Shown piece after piece: positions 13,969 to 21,506 of a DNA stretch of 32,706 nucleotides. The DNA lies in contig JAFGBI010000028.1 of assembly GCA_016933275.1 (NCBI GenBank), forward strand, positions 1 through 32,706. Direction: 5' to 3'. The notes below the pieces were generated by a model, which worked only from the letters and a program-made list of their open reading frames with translations, was not told the origin of the DNA and searched no databases. Each line of letters opens with the position of its first letter. The first letter of the stretch is position 1. The position numbers were made by a program, and so were the translations under genes. This stretch comes from Polyangiaceae bacterium. Its GTDB lineage: Bacteria; Myxococcota_A; Polyangia; Polyangiales; Polyangiaceae.

Positions 13969-14565
13969 GTGACGACCACCAGAAAGAAGTACTATGCGGT
14001 GAAGGGGACCGTGGCGCCGGCGGTGTGTGCCACCTGGCCGGCATGCCAGCGGCTCGTCCACGGGGTGAAGGGTGCCCTCTTCAAGGGCTTCGCTACCCGC
14101 GCCGAAGCCGAGGCTTGGCTGGAAGATCGCGGAACGGCGTCGGAGTCGGCCGGTGACGGCGAGGTGCTCGTCTACGTGGACGGCTCCTTCTCGCCAGCCG
14201 CTGGGCCCCACGCCGGGTGGGGTTTTGTGGTCGTCAAGGACAATCAAGAGCTTTTTGCGGCGTCGGGACGCACCCTCGGTCCGGCGTTGAGCCGCAACGT
14301 CGACGGCGAGCTCGAAGCGACGATCCAGGCCATCGATTGGTGTTGCGCCCAGGGATATCGGGCGGTCGTTTGCCACGACTACGAGGGCGTCGGGCGGTGG
14401 GCGCTGGGCGAGTGGAAGGCGTCGAGCACGGTTGCCAAGCGGTACCAGGAGCGTCTTCGCGGTAAGCTCGATGGGATTCGCTTCTGCAAAGTGAGCGCCC
14501 ACACGGGTCATCGCTGGAACGATCGCGCGGATACCCTCGCCAAGCAGGGGATCGGCATGAGCTGA
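13969..14565 (+). CDS. rnhA: Ribonuclease HI with N-terminal viroplasmin domain
   Basis: 198 residues from GTG 13969 (GAGG three bases upstream). GTG 13924 and 13939 are longer in-frame alternatives with poorer ribosome sites. Residues about 5-52 (KKYYAVKGTVAPAVCATWPA, then FKGFATRAEAEAWL) form the viroplasmin/Caulimovirus-type RNA:DNA-hybrid binding domain. Residues about 66-198 are RNase HI, which cuts RNA in RNA:DNA hybrids. All four acidic catalytic residues are visible: D71 (YVDGS), E114 (VDGELEA), D137 (CHDYEG) and D185 (WNDRADTLA), with H178 in SAHTGH. The enzyme should be active in the cytosol. It sits alone between direct copies of repeat module A and is followed after 30 bases by a composite repeat with an ORF remnant, so it may be carried or deletable as a unit. 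Confidence 0.92.
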   Translation: MTTTRKKYYAVKGTVAPAVCATWPACQRLVHGVKGALFKGFATRAEAEAWLEDRGTASESAGDGEVLVYVDGSFSPAAGPHAGWGFVVVKDNQELFAASGRTLGPALSRNVDGELEATIQAIDWCCAQGYRAVVCHDYEGVGRWALGEWKASSTVAKRYQERLRGKLDGIRFCKVSAHTGHRWNDRADTLAKQGIGMS

Positions 14566-14595
14566 CGCCCGCGAGCGGCGTGGGTCGTGGGCTGG

Positions 14596-14751
14596 AGCAG
14601 ACGGTCCATTCGCCTTCGTTCTCCCACCTTCCTCGAGAAGGTCCCGCGAACGCATCGCTGCCGGGTCACCACCACGGGCCGGCAGGCCCTCGCTGCCATG
14701 CTCGCCGCCGCCGCCGCCACCACCGCCCAGCTCGCGCGCCTTGCCCCCTGA
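14596..14751 (+). pseudogene. 3' remnant of a winged-helix-like ORF
   Basis: In this frame the DNA reads SIRLRSPTFLEKVPRTHRC, then RVTTTGRQALAAMLAAAAAT and TAQLARLAP before TGA 14749-14751. The pattern (leucine/arginine helix, E-K-V-P-T-H-R turn, R-V-T-x-x-G-R-x-A-L wing and helix) resembles a winged-helix DNA-binding tail. There is no start codon or ribosome site, and the frame begins just after the RNase HI gene, so only the 3' end is present. The last 22 residues match the ORF tail at window position 3-68. The identity of the parent gene is unknown; a gene of the repeat element is the obvious guess. Confidence 0.5.
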
Positions 14752-14789
14752 CCGAAAGCCTCCGGTCTACGGTCTACGGCCTTGGAGAG

Positions 14790-14826
14790 AATCGTGCTCT
14801 CCCACGACGACTCTCGACGTTGGTAG
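14790..14826 (+). repeat. Conserved block of the composite repeat, copy 2
   Basis: Counterpart of 103-139, containing GACGACTCTCGACG. Confidence 0.6.
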
Positions 14827-14891
14827 CAGAGGGGCCTCGGTGCCTCCGCCCCGGCTTCCGCCGCGACTGTCCTCCGACGGGGACAGCGAGA

Positions 14892-14998
14892 GCACCGATC
14901 AGGTTGCCGACAGCAACGGCAGTGCTGAAGGACGCGTCCGTGCGACGCGAGGAAGCGTTTCCAGCGCTGGTTCTGGAGAGGTCTGCTGCTGGTTCGGT
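14892..14998 (+). repeat. Repeat module C, copy 2
   Basis: Direct counterpart of the inverted copy at 10430-10538. It begins GCACCGATCAGGTTGCCGAC and ends near GAGAGGTCTGCTGCTGGTTC. Confidence 0.65.
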
Positions 14999-15004
14999 TC
15001 GGTT

Positions 15005-15177
15005 CCGGGTAACGCGCCGTATCCACCGAAGCCGACGAGCTCAAGGCCATCTTCCAAGTGATCGAAGTCGCCTTGTTCTTCCTCCATCACCGGCCGCGCA
15101 TCGGTCCTTGCTGGTCGCCAATCCGCTCCGGTCGTCGGTTCGACGCATCAAGCGTCGCCGATGCGCGGCCGGTGATT
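15005..15177 (+). repeat. Hairpin repeat module A, copy 3 (173 bp)
   Basis: The best-preserved copy. The perfect 19-bp inverted repeat lies at 15086-15104 and 15158-15176, enclosing 53 bases that contain a further small inverted repeat (GTCGG/CGAC). It is joined without a gap to module B. Confidence 0.85.
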
Positions 15178-15347
<170 letters not shown>

Positions 15348-15348
<1 letters not shown>

Positions 15349-16775
15349 TAGGTACCGTGGGGGAGGCTCCCGCCCGTGCTCCTGAGGTACGCAAACGGTG
15401 TCTCGTGGAGGAAGCAGGACACGCGAGCCATGTACACGTCAGCGGCCCGTTCAATTTGGCGCACGAGGTGGCTCTTGTCGTTGCCGGCGCGCATCACCGT
15501 TCCCCATCGGGGGTTGACCAGCTCGCCCGCTGCCTGGGCGAGGGGCGCGATGCGGGCATCGAGCCGAGTGAGCTCGGTGCGCAGCTCGCCCATGCGGCGA
15601 CGGAGTGTCTCCGGACGCCGGCCGGGCGAATCCCCGTACCCCCCCTCGTGGCGTTGGAGGGCGACCCTCAGGACGGAGTATTGGTGCTCGAGCGCAGCCT
15701 TCTCTTCCATCAGCCGGGAGAGCTCGGCCTGCTGAGATCGAAAAGCATTGACCGCCTGGAGCTCACGCTCGAGCTCTCGCACTACCAGGGCCGTCCGCCA
15801 TCGGAGGACATCCTTGGTCACGTAGACGTCTGCGTAGATGTGGTCGCCGACGTACAGGATTTCCTCGCCGGCCAACGCGAGATCACGCTCCACCTGACCC
15901 GCGTGCCCGCCGTGGTAGACCCCCCCGAGCACGAGCGGGCCGGCGTGAGGACGTAAGAGACCGCTGTTGTCGACCAGCGCGAACGCCGGACTCGGCGCGG
16001 TCCAGAAGGTGGGCTTCCTAGCGCCCACGAAGACGAGATCGAACAGGTCTCGCCAGGTCATCGAACCGGGCAGGAACGCGTCGAGCACGTAGGAGAGCAT
16101 CGCCTGGGTGTAGGTCCACTCCGAATTCGTGATGACGAGGAGTCGCTTGCCAGCGTGCTTGAGATCGAGGAGCGCGAGCGGCAACTCGGGGTCGAGCTCC
16201 ACGAAACGGTCCGGATCGTCCATGATCTCTGCCTTGAGCTGGTCGAGGAGGTGGACTTCGTCGATGCTCTGGCGGACGGCGCGATGGACCCCGAGGTATC
16301 CCGTCGCGGCGGAGGTGGCGCCGGCGTCGAACCGATCCACCAGCTGGGCGAAGAGAGACACCTCGGAGAGCGAGAAGAGGGTGTCCATCGCCACCCATCG
16401 CGGAGAGCCGACGTCGACGAGGACGCGGGAGTAGAGCCGGCGTTGCTCCTCGAAATCGACCATCCTGGTTCCGTGGCACGCTCGGGTCACGTAGCCGAAG
16501 CGATTGGCCTTCACGATGTTGCCGAGCTCGAGATCGAGGATGAGCCCGAGGGTCACGAATTCCGGATCGAATTCGAGGCCTTCGACGGGCCAGCCCCGCG
16601 CCGCGAGCCCGCGCCGTGCCCGCTCGTAGGCCTGCCGCTCCCATTCGGCGACCCGATAGTGGACCAGGGTGTAGTCCATGTCGAACCCGACCGCCTTGAT
16701 GGAGCGGAGGTTCAGGGTGCGATTGCAGTAGATCCGCCGCTCCGGGGGCGGGGTCAGGATGGGGTCCTTCGGCAT
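15348..16775 (-). CDS. HAD-superfamily 5'-nucleotidase (cytosolic purine type)
   Basis: 475 residues from ATG 16775. The frame extends 14 codons further up, but MPKDPILTPPPERRIYCNRT is the expected family start. HAD motif I is GFDMDYTLVHY, with nucleophile D32 and acid/base D34. Motif II is VITNSEWTYTQ, and motif IV is LYVGDHIYADVYVTKD. Length and spacing match the HAD-IG (cN-II-like) 5'-nucleotidase family, which removes phosphate from purine nucleoside monophosphates. The C-terminal third has a long charged helix (ELERELQAVNAFRSQQAELS and following), likely a coiled coil or cap element. Catalytic residues are intact. It is divergent from the parvulin gene. Its 3' end abuts repeat module B, and no terminator was seen apart from what the repeat may supply. 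Confidence 0.88.
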
Positions 16776-16991
16776 CTTTGGTCCCGGTCGCGTAGCCCCG
16801 CGAGGGGCCGGCGGCAAACCGCGGCGGGGTCTTCGCCCCTGCCTTGGGCCGGCGTCGGGCGCGGTGCTTGCCTCGTGGGAGGAACCGTAGGATAAGGCTT
16901 CGAGGTTCTTGGCACCGGCCCCACACGGGGCGGCATTCGGCCCGTGGGTGTAGCGGATCCGTTGGAGCGACGGCGGCAGAGGGACGACGCG
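16776..16991. promoter_or_regulatory. Divergent intergenic region of nucleotidase and parvulin genes
   Basis: 216 bases that should contain both promoters. I saw no promoter hexamers good enough to place. GAGGGA about eight bases before ATG 16992 is the parvulin ribosome site. Confidence 0.35.
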
Positions 16992-17312
16992 ATGGCAAAC
17001 CAGGTGCGTGCATCACACATCCTCCTCATGTACGCGGGATCGTCACGTTCCACGGCGACTAGGTCCAAGGCGGACGCTCTCCAGCAGATCGATGCCGTCC
17101 GGCTCCGGTTGGAGGCGGGCGCCGATTTCGCCGAGCTCGCGTGTCAGGAGTCCGACTGCCCCTCGTCGCGCGCCGGCGGAGACCTCGGAACGTTCGGGCG
17201 AGGGCAGATGGTCAAGCCGTTCGAGGACGCCGCGTTCGGCATGGAGGTCGGTGGCATGAGCGGGATCATCGAGACGGAATTCGGCTACCACATCGTGCGC
17301 CGCACGGCGTAG
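16992..17312 (+). CDS. Parvulin-type peptidyl-prolyl cis-trans isomerase
   Basis: 106 residues, a single rotamase domain with no signal peptide, so it should be cytosolic. It speeds cis-trans isomerisation of bonds before proline during folding. Family motifs are all present: VRASHILLMYAG at the N-terminus, FAELACQESDCPSSRAGGDL (about 50-69), GTFGRGQMVKPFEDAAFGME, and FGYHIVRRTA at the very end. ATG 16992 has GAGGGA in front; longer in-frame starts have none. A lipoprotein gene follows after 34 bases, so the two may be co-transcribed. Confidence 0.93.
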   Translation: MANQVRASHILLMYAGSSRSTATRSKADALQQIDAVRLRLEAGADFAELACQESDCPSSRAGGDLGTFGRGQMVKPFEDAAFGMEVGGMSGIIETEFGYHIVRRTA

Positions 17313-17346
17313 CGAAGAGCGCGAACCCAGCGAGAATAGAGGAGCC

Positions 17347-18099
17347 ATGAAGCGGAATCACGCGAGGAACGCTAGGATTCAGGGCCGATGGATGAAGGGC
17401 GGGATCGTCGTTGCAGCGGTGCTCGGCGCGTCGTTGCTCGGCTTCAGCTGTGATGGCAAGGACGAGGACAAGTGCCGCAAGGGTCAAGAGGGAGTACGGG
17501 CTAGCCTCAAGGCTGGGAACGACGGCCTGCTGAAGGATTGGCGCAACTACGCCTTTAAGTACTGCGATGATGGGGAATTCTCCGCGGTCGATCGCGAGAT
17601 CAGCGATTTCCAGAAGGAGAAGCAGCGCGTCGAGGCCGAGAAGAAGAAGAAGGAACAGGAGAACAAGGCCGTCCTCGATCTGTTCCTCGGCTGGGTCGGG
17701 CAGTACAAGGCCGCTCCCGAGGGTGCAGCGGCCAACGTCTCCTGCGACGGAGGTCCGGACGAGGAAAAGTCGAAGGAGCGCTGGTGCGTGCGCCAGCGGC
17801 AAGCCCCACCGTACGTGCTCCAGGTGCGGTACTGGGAGAAGGAACCCGTCGCGTCCGCCTTCCACGTCGTCATCCCACATCCGATCACCTGCGATGCGCT
17901 GGGCACTGCTCAGGTGATCCGCAGCTGGACGGTGCAGGGATCCATCAAGCGACACCACTGCCAGATCACGGGTGGACTCGCCGCGGGGATGCAGGCGATG
18001 GTGACCGAGGCGGCTCAGGCGCCGCTCCACGTCTTCAGCCCGCAGTTCGTCGAGAAGGACCCGGCGTTGAAGACGAAGCTCGCGTCCGAAGGGATGTGA
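17347..18099 (+). CDS. Putative lipoprotein of unknown function
   Basis: 250 residues from ATG 17347 (GAGGAG just upstream). A basic start, a hydrophobic segment (GGIVVAAVLGASLLGF) and a cysteine (SC35-DGKDEDKC) suggest a lipoprotein, though phenylalanine at -2 and glycine at -3 make the lipobox atypical. A central highly charged helix (DFQKEKQRVEAEKKKKEQEN) could be a coiled coil. Downstream, several cysteines (in NVSCDGG, RWCVRQ, ITCDAL, HHCQIT) could form disulfides in an exported domain. I do not recognise the family. Position suggests an operon with the parvulin gene; a hairpin 40 bases after the stop may end it. Confidence 0.75.
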   Translation: MKRNHARNARIQGRWMKGGIVVAAVLGASLLGFSCDGKDEDKCRKGQEGVRASLKAGNDGLLKDWRNYAFKYCDDGEFSAVDREISDFQKEKQRVEAEKKKKEQENKAVLDLFLGWVGQYKAAPEGAAANVSCDGGPDEEKSKERWCVRQRQAPPYVLQVRYWEKEPVASAFHVVIPHPITCDALGTAQVIRSWTVQGSIKRHHCQITGGLAAGMQAMVTEAAQAPLHVFSPQFVEKDPALKTKLASEGM

Positions 18100-18138
18100 G
18101 CGGACAGGAGTCTTGCGTCAGCGAGCCCATCTCGTCGA

Positions 18139-18168
18139 GGGAGCGCGGTTCTCCGCGGCGTCGCTCCC
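18139..18168 (+). terminator. Hairpin after the lipoprotein gene
   Basis: GGGAGCG (18139-18145) pairs with CGCTCCC (18162-18168), with CGG/CCG pairing inside around a TTCT loop. It begins 40 bases after the stop at 18099. There is no strong U-tract. The remaining gap to the kinase start holds only a 12-bp palindrome, GTCCCCGGGGAC (18322-18333). Confidence 0.4.
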
Positions 18169-18392
18169 GTCTATCGTCGTCATCCGCGAAGGCAAGGCGG
18201 CTCGGCGCGTTCTCCCCCATTGCAATCGGGTGGTCGCCCTATCTGCTCGCATCGGGTGGGGATTGGGCCCAACGGGTAGAATTCCAGCCTCCGTCGAAGC
18301 GAGCCGTACCCGGAATGGGGTGTCCCCGGGGACTTTCATCAGCGCTCGCGGTATCGTGGCGCTCGCCGGGGGTTCTTCCCGCGGCTCCTTGG

Positions 18393-19784
18393 ATGTCCGA
18401 CCCTCGTCACGACGCTCTCCGGCGCAAGCGGTACGAGGCTGACGACCTCGTCGGGGACAAGTACGTGCTCGTTCGCCCGCTCGGCGAGGGCGGGATGGGC
18501 ACAGTCTGGGTGGCGCAGGACCAGGTCCTCGATGTCCACGTTGCGATCAAGTTGGTGGCGTTGGAGGCGGGTGACGGTGGTGGTCAGGCTCGCCGGATGC
18601 TGGAGGAGGCGCGCACGGCCGCGCGGCTCGTGCACGCTGCCATCGTGCGCATTCTGGATTTCGGGGTCACCCGGCTCGGGGACCCGTACCTTGCCATGGA
18701 GCTGCTCCATGGTGAGGATCTCGCTGATCTGCTCGCTCGCGAGCGGTGTCTGCCGCCGCTGAGCGCGGTGAGCACCCTCCTGCCGATCGCCCACGCGCTC
18801 GCGACCGCGCACGAGGCCGGGATCATCCATCGCGATGTCAAGCCGGAGAACATCTTCCTGGCGACGACTGACGTCGGGATCCAGCCCAAGTTACTCGACT
18901 TCGGGATCGCTCGCTTCACCGATCGGGTCCAGCGACTCACCCTCGAAGGGGCGGTCCTCGGGACTCCGGACTACCTCGCGCCCGAGCAGGCTCGGGGCCA
19001 GAAGGTCACGCCAGCCGCCGATCTCTGGAGCTTCTGCGTCGTCTTGTACGAGCTCGTGGCGGGAGTGTGTCCCTTCCAGGCTCCGGGGTACTACGAGCTG
19101 TTGCAGGCGATTGTCGAGAACGAGCCGGTGTCGCTCGCGGAACGTGGAGTGGACGAGCCGGAGCTCTGGCAGATCCTCGAACGCGGGCTGAGCAAGCAGG
19201 CCCCGGCCCGCTATCCGTCGCTCCGAGACCTGGGACAACGGCTCGCCGAGTGGGCGCTCAGTCGGGGCCTCAACGAAGACGTTACGGGCACCTCGCTCCG
19301 CCGGACTTGGCTGCGCGAGGCCGACGTTGCCGGTCACGAACTCCCCGGCGCCGCCGACGGCGGCACCCCCATTGCTGTTCGGGTTGGCGCCGAAGCGGGC
19401 GGCGCCGCGATCCCCCCGGTCGACTTGGCTCGCATTCCCCAGTCGGCAGCCCGCGTTTCCTTCGGAGACGACGAGGTCCCCATCCATGAGGCACTGGCCG
19501 CGCTCGCGGCCGTGAGCGAGCTCGGGGATCCCGACGACCTATTCGCTCGGGTGAGCCGGAGGCGCTACCGAGTCGTCGCGGCGTTCCTCGTGGCCATCGT
19601 TGCTCTCGGCGCAGCGCTGCTCCTTGCCGAGGCAGGCGTTCTGGTGGGTTGGGCCTGTTCCCACGGCGGGGTCGGGTCGCCGGCGGCTGGCGTCCGCGCG
19701 TTGGGTCGAGTCACCGGAGGGCCTCGATCAGGGCGAGATCGCGCTGCCACCGTGGCTCGCGCGTGGCAGCGCGCCCGCGGATGA
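18393..19784 (+). CDS. Hanks-type Ser/Thr protein kinase with C-terminal transmembrane segment
   Basis: 463 residues from ATG 18393; the frame is open far upstream but only this start gives a normal N-terminus. The ribosome site is weak. Complete kinase domain (about 24-285): glycine loop LGEGGMGTVWVA, lysine 53 in VAIKLV, HRDVKPEN 146-153, DFG 169-171, APE 196-198. Typical of the bacterial PknB-like group. A linker of about 100 residues follows, with no recognised domain, then one hydrophobic segment (about 393-416) and a short Gly/Arg-rich tail. The C-terminal 24 codons overlap, antisense, the end of the convergent gene at 19711-21450. Expected to be an inner-membrane kinase with the catalytic domain in the cytoplasm. 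Confidence 0.92.
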   Translation: MSDPRHDALRRKRYEADDLVGDKYVLVRPLGEGGMGTVWVAQDQVLDVHVAIKLVALEAGDGGGQARRMLEEARTAARLVHAAIVRILDFGVTRLGDPYLAMELLHGEDLADLLARERCLPPLSAVSTLLPIAHALATAHEAGIIHRDVKPENIFLATTDVGIQPKLLDFGIARFTDRVQRLTLEGAVLGTPDYLAPEQARGQKVTPAADLWSFCVVLYELVAGVCPFQAPGYYELLQAIVENEPVSLAERGVDEPELWQILERGLSKQAPARYPSLRDLGQRLAEWALSRGLNEDVTGTSLRRTWLREADVAGHELPGAADGGTPIAVRVGAEAGGAAIPPVDLARIPQSAARVSFGDDEVPIHEALAALAAVSELGDPDDLFARVSRRRYRVVAAFLVAIVALGAALLLAEAGVLVGWACSHGGVGSPAAGVRALGRVTGGPRSGRDRAATVARAWQRARG

Positions 19785-21450
19785 ACGCGAGGACTTCGGC
19801 GGACAGTCGCGACTCCAGGCAATCGCCGGCGACCCTCCGCGCGGCAAGCTCGAGGATGACCGGCGTCTCCACCTTCTCGGGAAGCTTCGCCGCCCGGGTC
19901 TCCTCGGCGACGAGGTTGACGAGAAGGGCGAGATCGCAGCCCCGCCAGCGACGTTCGAGCACGTTCGTCAGCCGGTCCAGGGCCAAGAGGCCCATCGCGC
20001 CTGCGGCACCGAGGTCCTCCATCAGCCAAGGATTGTCGAGCTCGAGGAGATCGAGGACCTCGAGCTGCTCGGAGACGTCGAGCCCTGCCGCGAGGGGAAC
20101 CGCACGTTCGCGACTCTTCTGGTAGAGGAGCAGCGCGGCGACCGCCGATGCTTGTCCGCCGTCGCTGACGAGCGTGAAGAGCAGCTCCCTCCCCGGTTCG
20201 CCGAGGAATATGAGCGGCCACGCATCGCGTTTTGCCAGGCCTTCGCGGAGGTCGTTGCCGGTCGGTCCTCGGGCGATACGGAGCAGTTCTTGCGCCTCCG
20301 CACGCACGCGATCGCTCCGGGCCTCGAGCTCCCGAACCAGACCAAGCTGTCCCGCCGCTGCGTAGAGGAGCGCCCCACGTTCGTAATGGCCCAATGCCGC
20401 TCCCAGGAACGGCAACCTCTCGTCCGGGGCGCGCAGACCCTGCGCGAGGAGGCGCTCGATGCACGCGATGTTGTCGCTCTGCGCGTCCAGGCCTTCAGGG
20501 GTCACCGACATCTGCTCCACCCGCAACCCCTGTCGCTCGTCGACCAACCCCACCAGATCGTGTGGTGCGAGCCACGCGAGTAGTGGGAAGGCGCACCCAC
20601 GCGGGCGTGTCATCGCGGGGCGCCCATGGGGCGGGGGCGCCTCTGTCTTGCTCAGTGGGACGCCTGCGGCATAGACCCGCCGCGGATCCTCGCAGGCGTC
20701 CGTCGTCTCCGGGTACGCGAAGTGGCCAGCCCGACCTGGCTCCGACGGGGCACGGAACCGGTCGAGCAGCGTCAACGGTTCGAGCCGGGCCCCCGTGCCG
20801 TGGCATCGCGCTCGCAGCCCGAAGTGTCGAGCGCGCGAACCGACCACGATCTCGGGGACCAAATGGTTGTCGTACACGAGCAGCGTGGTCTGTTCCTCGA
20901 AGCCGAGGTCGTAGAGCACGCTAACGACCAGGTGCGATACACCTTCGCAATTCGCAGCACCGAGGAGCAGCGCGTCACCGATCCGAGCGTTGGTGGTGCT
21001 GTATGCCGTCACCCTACCGACGACGAAGGCGTTGACGACCGCGGTGACCACGTCCTCGCCGGCGGCGAGCCTGCCACGAGCGAACCGAAGCATCCCTCGG
21101 TAGCGCGCGAGCGCAAGCGGGAGGTCCAGGGTCGCGTCGGGCTCCCAAGCTCTGCGCTCGGCGTGGTGGAGCTGGAGCAGCGCCTCCCCGAGCCCGAGCG
21201 TGCCCCTGCCGATCTCCGCGCGCAGTCTTCGCGCGAGCCCCGTCATGTCGAGGCGGGGGGCGGACCCTTGGTCCCGGGCCCCACGTCTCGTGAGCGCGGT
21301 CCTCGGCACGCGCCGTTCGGGGTCGATCGTGAGGACTCCGACGAGGAGGGGGAGCGCGGCGAGCACCAGGCAGAGCGCGAGTCTCCGCCGGCCGTCATCC
21401 GTCCAGGCGAAGCCTCCTCCTGACCGCCGCGCGCACGCTCCCGAGCGCAT
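19711..21450 (-). CDS. Membrane-anchored transglutaminase-like protein, function unknown
   Basis: 579 residues from ATG 21450, with GAGGTAGG upstream; TTG 21456 is a weaker alternative. One N-terminal hydrophobic segment (about 24-40) suggests a signal anchor with the rest in the periplasm. Residues about 115-215 fit the transglutaminase-like cysteine-protease fold: helix with VVTAVVNAFVVGRVTAY, LLLGAANCEGVSHLVVSVLY with candidate nucleophile C168, then LLVYDNHLVPEIVV with candidate H196. The remaining 350 residues are mostly helical and Leu/Ala/Glu-rich (ELEARSDRVRAEAQELLRIA and similar), perhaps helical repeats. No close family is recognised. The gene starts 56 bases after the LacI-type hybrid kinase on the same strand and may share its transcript. 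Confidence 0.6.
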   Translation of the reverse strand: MRSGACARRSGGGFAWTDDGRRRLALCLVLAALPLLVGVLTIDPERRVPRTALTRRGARDQGSAPRLDMTGLARRLRAEIGRGTLGLGEALLQLHHAERRAWEPDATLDLPLALARYRGMLRFARGRLAAGEDVVTAVVNAFVVGRVTAYSTTNARIGDALLLGAANCEGVSHLVVSVLYDLGFEEQTTLLVYDNHLVPEIVVGSRARHFGLRARCHGTGARLEPLTLLDRFRAPSEPGRAGHFAYPETTDACEDPRRVYAAGVPLSKTEAPPPHGRPAMTRPRGCAFPLLAWLAPHDLVGLVDERQGLRVEQMSVTPEGLDAQSDNIACIERLLAQGLRAPDERLPFLGAALGHYERGALLYAAAGQLGLVRELEARSDRVRAEAQELLRIARGPTGNDLREGLAKRDAWPLIFLGEPGRELLFTLVSDGGQASAVAALLLYQKSRERAVPLAAGLDVSEQLEVLDLLELDNPWLMEDLGAAGAMGLLALDRLTNVLERRWRGCDLALLVNLVAEETRAAKLPEKVETPVILELAARRVAGDCLESRLSAEVLAFIRGRAATREPRWQRDLALIEALR

Positions 21451-21506
21451 GGGCAAAGCCTACCTCAGCGACTCCGCGCGCGCCCCTGTCGGGCGTCCGC
21501 GAGCGC

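Noticed and set aside
15005..15090. Short minus-strand peptide in module A (MEEEQGDFDHLEDGL, then VGFGGYGA) open in copies 2 and 3
   Set aside because: Differences between copies change amino acids as often as not (S/G, MF/EL), one copy stops while the other reads on, and copy 1 diverges entirely, so there is no sign of coding constraint.
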